Origin: Norana najaformis
Lineage: Eukaryota > Annelida > Clitellata > Crassiclitellata > Hormogastridae
Assembly: GCA_964023275.1 (NCBI GenBank)
Contig: OZ029920.1
Location: 2,829,956 to 2,893,955 of the forward strand
Length of the DNA: 64,000 bases
Direction of reading: 5' to 3'
Part shown: positions 32,394-42,856 of the stretch, in pieces
Layout: every line of letters starts with the position of its first letter
Numbering within the stretch: position 1 is the stretch's first letter
Position numbers and translations under genes: made by a program
The notes under the pieces: model-generated
Database searches by the model: none
Seen by the model: the letters and a program-made list of their open reading frames with translations, nothing else
Told to the model about the DNA's origin: nothing

Positions 32394-32943
32394 TGTGACG
32401 GAACTCGGAGCTACCGACGATTCCAACGGGCAGCTGGTCCAAACGTACACCAGGATGATCAAACCAGCACCCGTTCTAAGGTCAAGTCCGCGTATAAGGC
32501 TCCCGTGATATAGCAGGAGGCTGAATTAACGAACCCTTCACGCTTACAAATCCTTATTGTTGATTTACAGCAAGCACGACGCTTGAAGTCGACAATTATA
32601 ATTCAAGCCGCCAAGCAACGAACTCTAAACGCTCAGACGGGCCAACGATCCCGTGACAAGATGACGTCCAATCGCAAGACGAACTCTAAGACGACGACGT
32701 CCTGCAACGCATGATCTAAGACCAGTTCTCCCCTTTATATAGACCACCTTAGGTACCCTTAGGTACAGGGCATTGGGTACACTTAACCATAGACCTTAGG
32801 TACCTTTACTATAGACCTTAGGTACCCTTAGGTAATTTAACTATGGACCTTAGGCACCCTCAGGTACTTAACCTTAAGTTATTCCACTAGGCCACTATGC
32901 TTACTTAACTATCAACGACCTCAGTCAAACCCGGAGGGTTACA
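32394..32943 (-). mobile_element. solo LTR, probably Ty3/gypsy-type
   Basis: The 550-bp unit starts TGTGAC and ends GTTACA (TG...CA with inverted hexamer ends) and is flanked by AATA on both sides (32390-32393 and 32944-32947), a 4-bp target duplication. On the minus strand a TATA box (TCTATATAAAGGGGAGAAC, about 32733-32751) lies after a U3-like region with tandem repeats, and CAACAATAAGG follows as a possible polyadenylation signal. No retroviral-type genes adjoin it, so it is a recombined solo LTR. Confidence 0.75.
32738..32880. repeat. tandem repeats in the LTR's U3 region
   Basis: GACCTTAGGTACCCTTAGGTA and variants recur four to five times at about 40-bp intervals, upstream of the TATA box in LTR orientation; such repeats often act as enhancers, but that is inference. 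Confidence 0.7.
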
Positions 32944-33510
32944 AATATACGACGTTTAATAGTCGAGCTCTTCAGTAGCGATTTGCTGATATGGCCTGAA
33001 GAACACGTCAGAGTAACCTCGGCGTCAACGGCCATGGCATCGACAGAGGTCGCTAAGCACTCGATAAAACTTGATAATAAGTTATCGCCAGTATTACACA
33101 CCTTTAAATAGGTTGGTCCGCTTTTGTTTATACCTCATTTTAATCAATTTCTTTGTATCAATGAAGTGTTTCCTTATATTGCAAGGAACGGTTGAATCCA
33201 AATGCCTTGGCAGCCTTAAGATGTCCTTTACAACGTATATCAAATATCTATACTTATGTCATATAATTGATATTTCATGGCAGCTTACGGCATATATGTG
33301 ATATTAAATTCCCAACCTCAACTTTTAACTTTAATATGGACCAAGGCACGGTCGACGATAATGGTCCTGAAAGTTAAAAGAAGTCGTTTGCACTCGAAAC
33401 TACTAATTATAGCGATATAAAGGGTGTCTGTGGTTTAGCACCTTTATATTGCTTTTATTGATGCCATAAATCTCTCACTTTCGTTAAAACCCTCGTTCAA
33501 TCGTATATAA

Positions 33511-33628
33511 AACTTCGCCACTGCTTTGTTTGGGGAAGTGCCAGTCCCAAGCCTGGATAAAGGAGGAGGGCGACGTCAACGGCCTTTGATGCCATAAGAT
33601 GTCGTTAAACGTTGGAAACTAACTACTA
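33511..33628 (-). repeat. A-type module
   Basis: Four Gs instead of five in TTGTTTGGGGAAGTGCC; C-type sequences on both sides (33096, 33417, 33660). Confidence 0.85.
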
Positions 33629-33756
33629 CTAGTGTTCTTCGGGACATTCCCAAAGGCAAAAGGTGAGCAAAGGTCGAAGTCAGCGGCCCCGGTAGCCGCA
33701 AGATGTCGCTAAACATGTAAACTACTAAAAATGACATATTTTTCGTTTAATTACTT

Positions 33757-33868
33757 GCTGACTCTTCCACTGCGTTTAGTAGGGTGGTGCCAGTTTGAAG
33801 CCTGGATAAAGGAGGATGTCAGCGCTAGTCATCTTGGTGAAAACACTGCGTCGTTAAACAGAAAATAC
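33757..33868 (-). repeat. B-type module
   Basis: TTCCACTGCGTTTAGTAGGG ... GCAGTCGT-like end AACACTGCGTCGTTAAACAG. Confidence 0.7.
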
Positions 33869-33934
33869 TTCACAATAATCGTAAATTTAATGAATCGCCC
33901 CCTTGTGGATGAAAACCTAGGGAAATCCTAATCT

Positions 33935-34060
33935 CAAGATTTCTACAGCGCCTAGCGAAAGCTAGTGGAGGAAACTTCTTATTCAGAGGCGCTCATACTA
34001 AACAAATTCGATAGGCAGAAAGGGTTCGGTTCCAGGTCGAGATCCAGATGTCACGCCGGC
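33935..34060 (-). mobile_element. L2-like LINE 3' UTR fragment
   Basis: CAAGATTTCTACAGCGCCTAG ... GATAGGCAGAAAGGGTTCGG ... AGATCCAGATGTCACG; UTR only, in the same orientation as the longer copy 260 bp to its right. Confidence 0.65.
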
Positions 34061-34159
34061 AGACGGGTACGGTCGGCGTCGGTTAGATTAAAAATTCTAA
34101 ACGACGTCCATATTAACGGCCATGGGAGCCTTTAGCCGTTAAACGCTAAATTCTATTAA

Positions 34160-34215
34160 TAATGTTAGGTTACGCTTAGACACCTTTAAGTCACTTCTGT
34201 TTTACCCTACATATA
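34160..34215 (-). repeat. C-type box
   Basis: TATTAATAATGTTAGG then TTACGCTTAGACACCTTTAA, near consensus. Confidence 0.8.
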
Positions 34216-34316
34216 CTTAATTTTCGTTGAATTGATTATGCGGTCTATGTTTGACGCCAAATGTGACCGAAGGTAATGCAACTGCCGTGGCAGCTAAAAG
34301 TGCCGTAAATGATGCT

Positions 34317-35025
34317 ATCGTAATCGTAATCGTAATGGCAAGATTTCTACAGCGCCCAACGAAAGCTAAATCACGAAAACCAGCTTATTCACAGGCGCTC
34401 AGTCAAAACAAAATCGATAGGCAAAATGGTTCGATTCCAGGTGAAGATCCAAGAGTCAAGCAGGCAGACAGTCGGACGGCTACGGGGGATGGTGTTTGAA
34501 ATTGAAGCGAGAAGAGAGATAAGGGGAAGAGGAAGAATTAGGATAAGATTTTTAGAAAAGAAGTGTTTTCTGTGTTGAGTGAAAGACCTGCGCAGAAACT
34601 GAAAGAGATGAAGTGTTGGTGAGTTCGTATTATGGATCAGATAATTGTCGCAATTCTGGCTTGAGTTTATTCCAGAGGGGTTGGGGTAGCAATGGCAACG
34701 GAGCGATTTCCAAATTTTAAGGATGAGGTGACGGGAGGGCGAAGAAGTGTTAGGACAGAAGAGGAGCGAGTTGAACGGAGTGGTTGGATAGTAAATAATT
34801 GACGAAGATAGGAGGGTTGGGAGGATTGAAGTGTGATGTAGGTGAGGGATAAGACTTTGTACTCTATTCGTTCTGGTATTTTAAGCCAGTGCAGTGATTT
34901 GAGAACAGGGGTAATGTGATGGTGTTTGGGGGTTTTGGTGACAGCACGAGCGAGAGCATTCTGGATAGCTTGAAGGCGGCTAATCTGGGTTGTGTCAATA
35001 TTGAGGAAAAGTGCATTGCAGTAGT
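34317..35025 (-). mobile_element. L2-like LINE 3' end (GATTAC tail)
   Basis: Minus strand codes NALARAVTKTPKHHHITPVL, LHWLKIPERIEYKVLSLTY and RPPVTSSLKFGNRSVAIA, the C-terminal domain after reverse transcriptase. The 3' UTR follows, with TTTTGACTGAGCGCCTG and a tail ATTACGATTACGATTACGAT. A stop (PTPLE*) truncates the end of the ORF. A 33900-34060 segment carries a second copy of the UTR (CTACAGCGCCTAGCGAAAGC ... GGTTCCAGGTCGAGATCC). Confidence 0.8.
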
Positions 35026-35269
35026 ATATATATATAGTATATATATGTAGCTGACTAAAATGCCAGACGATGTAAGATAAAAGCGAAGTCAAAGGCCTTG
35101 CCAGTCACAAGATGTCGTTAAACGCAGAATAGCACATATATATTTGGAACAATAATATAAAATACGACAGGGTGATAACGGAGATGCGCAGCTTCGTTCT
35201 GTCCAAGAAAATAACTATAAGGTCGACGTCAAAGGCGCAGGACCCTCGAGAAATTAATCAATTTAATAC

Positions 35270-35360
35270 ACCAGCTAAGTTTTAAATATCCGTTTTGACA
35301 CCGTTAAATCGCCTTTACTAAAGTAATAAATAACTCATTTTCTGTTCAATTGTATGTGGG
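35270..35360 (-). repeat. C-type box
   Basis: TTTTGACACCGTTAAATCGCC at 35294; AAGCACAAGATGTCGCTAAG at 35409 continues the family on the right. Confidence 0.6.
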
Positions 35361-35942
35361 ATATTATCTTCTGTTGTTACTGTAAAGTCGAAGTAAACTG
35401 CGATATCAAGCACAAGATGTCGCTAAGGGCCGAATGCTATTTAACACCATAAACTTCAGCCTTTATTTAATCTATTGGCGGATGGTGGTAAAATGAGCAT
35501 TTATTTGTTAAGTTGCAAAACTGTTCTAAAATAACGGAAAATCGACTCAGCGTTCAATTTTCCTTAGGAAGGAATCACTTGGTACTTTTAATATTACTTG
35601 TGTTGTTATGTAAGGAAATATTATAGAGCGTTTGTAAAAACATCGGAAAGTTTATATAAAATGATCTGTGGAATGATAAACGTTTTTATGAGCCATGTAA
35701 AAAAATTCTGAAAATTTTCAATGTATAATATTCATGACAACGAGAATGATGATGACCAAAGCAACTGGGCAACACATGAAACATGGTGTTCGAAATATTG
35801 CCATGGAACCTCTCAGCTTTAGTAATAAATAATGATGACGGCGGCGAAGATGATCAAAGCAAAAGGCGTAGATCTTGGCCGGACAGAGAAAACTATTTTT
35901 CTGATGTTCTTATATTCATTCACTTCATAGGAAACGTTGCTG

Positions 35943-36054
35943 AAACTTCTTCATTGGCTTTATTCTGGTGATGCCAGTCAGAAGCCAGGGTTAAGGGGAG
36001 AATTGCGACGCTAATCAACTTCGTTATGACACAGCGTCGCTAGACCGAAACTAC
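35943..36054 (-). repeat. B-type module
   Basis: GGCTTTATTCTGGTGATGCC ... CGTTATGACACAGCGTCGCTAGAC. Confidence 0.7.
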
Positions 36055-36185
36055 TCTAAAACCATGAAGCATTAGTAGGGCCTATAAGTACGAAATTTGG
36101 CGATTAGTATTAGTATCCACTGTCTATTTATTGATATCGTGAGGCTGACAGAGCAATCAAATGTCTGAGCTGTAAGCCAATAATA

Positions 36186-36297
36186 GTAGTTCCTCAGTTT
36201 AACGACAGCTTATGGCATCAAAGGCCGTTGCCGTCGCCCTCCTCCTTTATCCAGGCTTGGGACTGGCACTACCCCCAAACAAGGCAATGGCGGAGTT
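36186..36297 (+). repeat. A-type module
   Basis: Consensus-like copy; one change (GGCAATGGCGG). Followed at 36345 by a box GGATGTCTAAGCGTAACC. Confidence 0.92.
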
Positions 36298-36462
36298 TTA
36301 AGCTGGAGCGGTTAAACGAATATAATCTATATGTAACGCAGAAAGAAGGATGTCTAAGCGTAACCTAATAATTCATTTCAAATATTATATTTAACTCTGT
36401 TTACATAAATTTAAGTCGATTTTTCCGATGCCAAATACTCCTAATTATCTTCTTATTTCTCG

Positions 36463-36572
36463 CCAAACTCCACGACTGCCCTTGTTCGGATGGTGCCAGT
36501 CCGAAGTCTAGATAAAGGAAGAAGGCGTCGCTATTTATCTTCGTTGTGACAAAGCGTCATTTCAAAGAAACC
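36463..36572 (-). repeat. B-type module
   Basis: CCACGACTGCCCTTGTTCGG ... AAGTCTAGATAAAGGAAGAAGG. Confidence 0.65.
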
Positions 36573-36639
36573 GCGAACTAGAAGCTACTTCTCTCTTTCG
36601 CCGTCATTTTTCAGTGTTTTGGACGACGTTTGGACGTTT

Positions 36640-36795
36640 ATTTTCCACGTCTCGAACGCAGGTGGACCCGTCCGCCCTGAGGGGTTTCAGGTTATTAACA
36701 GCAAGTGTCAAGCTCCAGTTTGAAAGGCCAAGAGACAGACACACATACAGACAGACAGACACACACAGACAGAACGACGGCAAAAGAGAGAAATA
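36640..36795. other. CAGACA-rich tail of unknown element
   Basis: GCGTCTCGAACGCAGGTGG-type GC-rich stretch, then (ACAGACAG)n at 36735-36775. Possibly a transposon 3' end; not identified. Confidence 0.3.
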
Positions 36796-37376
36796 GCTTT
36801 AAATGCGCATACCTAGTCAAATGCGAAGTCCAAAAGATGGATTTATGGAGTAAAATCCCCACTGACCCAGCAACTGATCAAACGCTACAGAAACGTGGAC
36901 CGCATTTAATATTAGTTGTTCAAACGATTAGCAGTTGTTTCCAATCTTCAACGACATCTTATGATTTCAAAGACCGTTGATGTGAATTGGAGAAAATTTT
37001 GTAACCTTACCTTTTTTGACAGATTTTAGCAACTTGCAACATGAGCAACCGGTTGGAAAAAAATTGTGTGCAGTTTTCACTGTTAGGCATTTGAAGCGAC
37101 CGATACGACACAGCATTGCCACATAAATTCTTACCCGACACAATCCGACCACGTCCTTGTGGCGACCATCGACTGATGCCTTGAACATAATTGTTACAGT
37201 AGTGCTATTGAAGCATTATTATTTATAATTAGTATCTATGGCAATGTATGAATGTATTGTCAGAAAATTAGAGCAGGCAAGACATACATTAATTAACTTC
37301 TCCAGTGCTTAAAAGCATCTTGTGGCTGCTAGACCCGTTGATGTCGAATTTCACTTGTACTTGCAGTTATGTTAGT

Positions 37377-37624
37377 GTTCTGCCGATTGTAGTTCCTCAG
37401 TTTAACGACAGCTTATGGCATCAAAGGCCGTTGCCGTCGCCCTCCTCCTTTATCCAGGCTTGGGACTGGCACTACCCCCAAACAAGGCAGTGGCGGAGTT
37501 GTTCTGCGGATTGTAGTTCCTCAGTTTAACGACAGCTTATGGCATCAAAGGCCGTTGCCGTCGCCCTCCTCCTTTATCCAGGCTTGGGAATGGCACTACC
37601 CCCAAACAAGGCAGTGGTGGAGTT
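37377..37624 (+). repeat. tandem pair of A-type modules (124-bp unit)
   Basis: Units 37377-37500 and 37501-37624 both start GTTCTGC.GATTGTAGTTCC and differ at only about three positions. The first unit alone is open across its length, but this reflects GC content, not coding. Confidence 0.95.
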
Positions 37625-37664
37625 TTAAACGATTACACCCAAACTAGGACGCTTTTATAAAGTT

Positions 37665-37700
37665 GCTAAGGGCGATTTAAAGGTGTCGAAACAGAGCTTA
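37665..37700 (+). repeat. C-type box
   Basis: GCGATTTAAAGGTGTCGAAAC, right after the A tandem. Confidence 0.75.
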
Positions 37701-38024
37701 TAATATTATTTGGTGTAAAACACATGATTTGGGTGTTGGGGCCTTTGACGTCAAACTTTTTAGCAGAACAAGAAACTGCACACATCTTACATTATTGTCG
37801 TGCTTTGTTTTTTATATTGTTTCAAGTATATCTTTATCACCCTGTGTTTAGACAGAATCCGTGGCGTCGACATTAACTTACCTGATCTGTCGTTTCAGAC
37901 TGCTACTACAATTCCTAGTGGTAGTTGTAATTGTTAAACGACATCTCGCGACTGTCAAGGACGTTGATGTCGACCTAACAATAAGGTGTCTTGAAAATGA
38001 GAAACAACTATAATCTTTGAAGCT

Positions 38025-38130
38025 GTTTCTGTTTAACGACGCTGTGTCATAACGCAAATCATTAGCGTCGCCCTCGATGTTAACCTATTGCTTGAAGCGG
38101 TTGTACCCAAAAAAGACAGTGGCGGAATTT
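38025..38130 (+). repeat. B-type module
   Basis: GTTTCTGTTTAACGACGCTG, TGTCATAACGCAAATCATTAG, and a strongly altered middle (TGTTAACCTATTGC). Confidence 0.7.
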
Positions 38131-38439
38131 CGCGAGAGATTAAGTGAAAATTAGGAAAAATATAGAGTCACAAAGAGCAATTTAGAGATGTATAAACATA
38201 ATTGAATATAATATTTGTAATAGACTGTTAGGTTACACTAAGATACCTTTATATTGCTTCTCCCCATCGCTATATATTTACTGTTTTCCTTGCCGCTATA
38301 GTAGAAAACCATTATTGACAGAAAGCTAAATGTCGACTCCAGAGGCCTAGTCGGCCACACGATGTCAATAAACAGTAAACACTATTATTAATCGTTAGTT
38401 CTAGTCCATATAGGACTCCAAATGTTACATGGTATTGCA

Positions 38440-38490
38440 GTAATTTCTGTCTAGCAACGCTGTGTCGTAACGAAGCTGATTAGCGTTGAA
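38440..38490 (+). repeat. B-type module, 5' half only
   Basis: TTTCTGTCTAGCAACGCTGTG, TCGTAACGAAGCTGATTAGCG; this is the last dense modular copy before the gene island. Confidence 0.6.
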
Positions 38491-38604
38491 CCTTATGCTG
38501 TTAAACAGTATTGAGTTGTTAGCGATATCTTGTCGCTGCCATCGCAGTTTATTTCGACCATATCGTATACAGGTAGGGTTTTGTGCAATACACCGATTGC
38601 TCAC

Positions 38605-39010
38605 ACAATACAATCGTTTATTGTCATCATATGATTACAAAGATCGTTGATGACAGTTCAAAGAATGCATTTGAAATTTAAAGTTCTTGCTAAAGATTGT
38701 CTGTATTAATTTTTAAGAATGTCTTAATATTTAATTTTAAAACAATTAGGAATAAAAAAGGTAAAATTATCAAATATTGGTACAAACAGAATTTCAAACT
38801 TCTGAATAATCAGCATATCATATAATATTTTAAGAAATTATTTAATCTTTCATCTACATAGGTAATATTTCATCGACTCTTCGTTTATAATACGTTCAAC
38901 TGTTTCTGATTATTTATAGTAGTAGGCCAATACAATCAATCGTGTTTATTAAAGTATCACATAAGAACCTTTTCAAAGACAATGTACTTCAAACAAAACA
39001 TTTATAATAG
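38605..39010 (-). mobile_element. LINE 3' UTR fragment (family 1)
   Basis: Second copy of the element at 16404-16860, same orientation, starting AATCGTTTATTGTCATCATA. It abuts a plus-oriented reverse transcriptase fragment on the right; the two are in opposite orientation. Confidence 0.65.
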
Positions 39011-39014
39011 CAGA

Positions 39015-39987
39015 CATCAACAAATATTTCAATGATATCTCTAACTACCCACCTATCTCTAACCTTTCCTTCCTCCCTAAGCTTCTTGAAAGATGTGTGT
39101 CCGTCCAACTGGTTGACTACCTTGACTCTAACTCCCTCATGCCTCCTCTTCAATCCGGATTTAGGAAGTTCCACTCTACTGAATCACTTATTACACGTCT
39201 CCTGGCCGACGTCTTTGGAGCTTTTGACCGTAGACAGGTTACTCTTCTTGCCCTCTATGATGTTAGTTCTGCTTTTGACACTGTGGATCACTCTATCCTT
39301 TTGGTGCGTCTAGAAAAATCTTTTGGCATTACTGATGCGGCCCTTCTTTGGTTTCAGGCATTCCTCTCAGACCGCTCTCATTCTGTTATCTTTGGGCCTA
39401 CGCGTTCCGCCTGGTCCCTTATACCTTTTGGCCTTCCTCAGAGTTCTGTTCTGGCCCCTCTCCTCTACATTCTGTACACTGCCGACCTGGCACGGGTTCT
39501 CCTTCCCATGGGTGTTGCTGTCCATCAGTATGCAGACGACACTCAGGCTTTCGTTCATGGCCCAGCGGAAGCGGCTTCCTCTCTGGTTGAGAGTATTCTT
39601 GACGCAACATCTGCCCTTGGTCTCTGGATGTCCTCTAATCGCCTCCAACTGAACTCTGCTAAGACCCAGTTCATCTGGCTTGGTGGTCGTGCTCAGCTGG
39701 CAAAGATTGATTCATCACCCTTACGCCAGAGGTTTCCGGACATTCAATTCTGTTCCAAAGTCCGTGATCTTGGGGTTGTTCTGGACCGGGAACTCTCTTT
39801 GACCGATCATGTTAACAATGTCTCCCGCTCATGGTTTTACCACCCTCGTCAGCTTCGTACCATCCGCCGCTCCCTCTCCCTCCATGCCGTTACTACACTA
39901 AGGCAAAAGCGAGAAAGATGGGTGCCCAAGACTCGCAACAGTTTCGAGGTTCTGGCAACAGGTACAGTTTATAGAGCTGTAGCTTGA
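39015..39987 (+). mobile_element. non-LTR retrotransposon reverse transcriptase fragment
   Basis: The frame runs from about 39030 (YPPISNLSFLPKLLERC) through the RT core: SGFRKFHSTES, YDVSSAFDTVDH (first catalytic Asp), GLPQSSVLAPLLYILYTADL, YADDTQ (the two catalytic Asp residues) and LQLNSAKTQF, to RDLGVVLD and QLRTIRRSLSLHAV near 39890. It belongs to the L2/CR1 group by these motifs. After HAVTTL the sequence leaves the family and the frame ends at 39987, so the C-terminal part is lost, as is the endonuclease. The catalytic residues are intact. GLPQSS in place of the common G-x-P-Q-G-S is a deviation. Confidence 0.92.
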
Positions 39988-39999
39988 TCTAGCATCTGA

Positions 40000-41930
40000 C
40001 CAGGAATCGTCTGTATTGTCTAGGTCGGTGAAGACATGCTACCCAGCAAAGGCGCCTACCCCTGCCCACGGACTTCGGGATTTAAAATTTGGCCAATGGA
40101 ATTTGCAGAGCGGCACTTCAAGCCTAAGCATCCATAGATGCCATGTAGTAAAAGAGTCTTCAGGAAAGAAGGGTTAGCTGCGCAATTAGCGATGGAATTT
40201 TCTGCGAATAAGCAATCGCGGAACAACAGCGGGATTTTCAATAAGAGAAGGGAGGGCCACGGGTAACGTAAATTCCCTGATAAATACCGGAGACGTCAAT
40301 GATCAGAACGTGTTTTGTTGGGTACAGGCCGCATTAAATTACTTATGGGGGCTACTGCTGAGTTGGTGAATCCGGTGTAACTTGGTGAACTTGGTGTAAA
40401 TATCCACTTGCCCAAAAGTTCTTCTTTTCGCACACTAAACTCCAACAGCCGGCCGTAAATAAGTTTTACAGAGTGACCACAGAATACAGGGTATTTAGAT
40501 TAGTAAGCCCAATAAATGACATCTGCAAATTGCATACATAATGCATGTATATATGAACTTGGCTCGTTCTGGGCCATGAAGCCCGGTAGGTTTCTAGAAT
40601 TAAATATACGTTTTGCTCTTGAAGTTGATTCAAATTTTATGTATAGGCCACTTGTGTCCTGATGATCTGAGTCAAATCATTTGACTGTAAATTTTAGCCA
40701 CTATTTGCAGTAGATCCTACAATAGGCTAACGCAACATTCGTTACATACAGTGATGGGAACAGGGTAAATTGGTTCTGGCATATCGAATGACTATTCGGG
40801 CGTCCCGGATTAGCAGAATCAAAAGTTGGCAACCCTAAGCTACATGTAGCTTATGCAGCTACTTATGGACGATATGGACATCACATGTTATTCTCGGGCT
40901 GTTATTAGGCTGAATGACTCTATTTAAACTACATTGAATGCCAAATCTTAGTCTGTTGAGGCTGCATTTGATTTCTCGAACTCGAAGTAACATACAAGGT
41001 AAGCATAGTATTGAAATAGTAAACGCTATCTCTGCATTTCTTCGACGCCTAGCAGATTCGGTCGAGTGATCCGCCCCATTCACTGACAACCTACAAATAG
41101 CCACAATTATTGAGCCCACAACGGGGCCCACATGGTGCCACTGGTGGCCAACTATGGGCACAATATGGGCCCAACGAACGCTTCTGTCCGATCAAGAAAC
41201 CATCTATGTCACCTTAGGGTAGATTCGGTTAATTTGGTGTGGGTTCGGTCTGGGGTAAGCCGATACTGTAGAAGTTCGGCTTGACATGTTTCGGTTGGGG
41301 TAGGATCGGTTTGGGGTAGGTTCGGTTCTGGGTTGAATTGTTAAGGTTGGGCAGGCTAACTGTTATGTTAGAGTGTGTGTCGACTTTGGAGCTGCAGCGA
41401 CCAAGAAAATTTTTCAAGGGCTTTAACTTTAGTTTAGAAATTAAGACCCTGACGAGACATTTTCCAGGCATTGCCTTCACCAGCTCTTGCCAGCTCTTGC
41501 CCCCAGACCAGACCCGTGCTTTTTGGACTGCCAGAATGTGGCACCCCTCTAGAAATGCTCTTCACACTCCCACGCAAGCAATCCTGGATTCGCCACTGCT
41601 ACTAGGTCCTCTGATTGCATTATTTTGGTCATGGCTTGAGTAAAATTGTTCTGCAAATGGGCAAGACAGAATTTTTAGTGGTTTAACCAAGTTTTTAGAA
41701 TGCGTTTTCTTAATCTGTTTACCAAGTCCTTGATGCCATTCCTATATCGGCTCAAAAACGTATCTATTTCAGCGTGTTTATCTACCGTAGACTGTACCTT
41801 TGCCTCAAAGGACTTGCCATTTCAAAATAGGAGGCTGTGCGTCTTGTGCATTATCACACCCGCGCTGTGTAAGTTATAAGATTCAATTAGGTTAAATTAG
41901 TTTGCTGGAAGGCTGGTATGTGTTATTATT
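40000..41930. other. no gene recognised
   Basis: Both strands lack a convincing ORF or splice chain. A GT-rich repeat (GGTTTGGGGTAGGTTCGGT variants) occupies about 41225-41345. The modular repeat boxes are absent. Confidence 0.4.
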
Positions 41931-41934
41931 ATTT

Positions 41935-42075
41935 CTGCATTTATTAAGCGCCACTATGTAATTACTAGGCATCAATCGATGGTGCAGAATAGTTGTGAGT
42001 GAAGGACTTGGGCAAGGTCCCTACACAGTTATCGTCTCAAGACAGGCTCGAACCCGTCCTCTCTGCGTTACTAAC
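41935..42075 (-). mobile_element. tRNA-derived SINE
   Basis: Minus strand: ACTCAGTTAGTAACGCAGAG, ACGGGTTCGAGCCTGTC (B box), then the body GGGACCTTGCCCAAGTCCTT and CACTCACAACTATTCTG, ending GGCGCTTAATAAATGC and an AAT-repeat tail. The A-box end is damaged or cut. Same body as the SINE at 45537. Confidence 0.7.
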
Positions 42076-42306
42076 TGAGTTCTGTATTCAACCGGCCAAC
42101 GTTCCCCACCGTATGTAAACATGTACCACAATGATTGAGTTCGAAATCAAATACCCCACTGGGCTGAAACGTTGTAACAGAGACAGGCTTGTGCGCATAA
42201 AGCAACAAAGTCTATGACATGAACATAAACGGAGAGAGATATATGTACAGAGATAAAGACAAGGAAAGAATTGCAAGGAGACTCATAGAAATGCAATTCA
42301 AACCAT

Positions 42307-42785
42307 TATCGTATCGTTATCGTAATCCCGAGATTTCTACAGCGCCTAACGAAAGCCGCACCATGGGAACCAGCTTATTCACAGGCCCTCAGTCAAAACA
42401 AAATCGTTAGGTAAAAGTGTTCGGTTCCAGGTCAAGATTCAAAAGTCAGACGGAGAGATAGTCTGGCAGCTACGGGGGGGGGGGGGTTTGGGGTTGGAGA
42501 GGAGAGAGATATATAAGAGGAAGAAGGGGTGTCAGGATAGGATCTGTGAAAGAGGTATGTTTTCAGTTTTGAGTGAAAGGCCGAAGCAGAAATTACAAGC
42601 GGTGGAGCATCGATGAATTTGTATGATGGGTCAGAAAACTTTCGCAGTTCCGAGGGGAGTTTATTCCAGAGTGATTGGGCAGCTATGGCTATGGAACTAT
42701 AATCAAATTTCAAGGACGAGGTAACTGGAGGGCGGAGAAATGTTAGGGCAGAAGAGGAAGAGCAGAAGATTAGCTTCATTTTGAA
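42307..42785 (-). mobile_element. L2-like LINE 3' end (GATTAC tail)
   Basis: Minus strand codes SALTFLRPPVTSSLKFDYSS, LWNKLPSELRKFSDPSYKF and SASAFHSKLKTYLFHRSYP, then the UTR. It ends about 70 bp upstream of the FAM3-like start codon, so it may now form part of that gene's promoter or 5' UTR region. A 13-base G run lies at 42474-42486. Confidence 0.8.
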
Positions 42786-42856
42786 CGATGTAGCGCTGTT
42801 TTCAGAACTTGTAACTGAGTATCTTGTTGTGAAGTGTTGCAGATTTTCTTGATATC

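Noticed and set aside
37305-37529. 74-codon plus frame over the A-type tandem (similar ones at 16027, 18467, 60687, 60799)
   Set aside because: Recurring text such as LPSPSSFIQAWDWHYPQTRQ is simply the translated A module, found in both orientations and different frames, with no independent coding signature.
39323-39652. Several frames over the reverse transcriptase
   Set aside because: Shadows of the RT frame, which alone carries the FDTVDH and YADD motifs.
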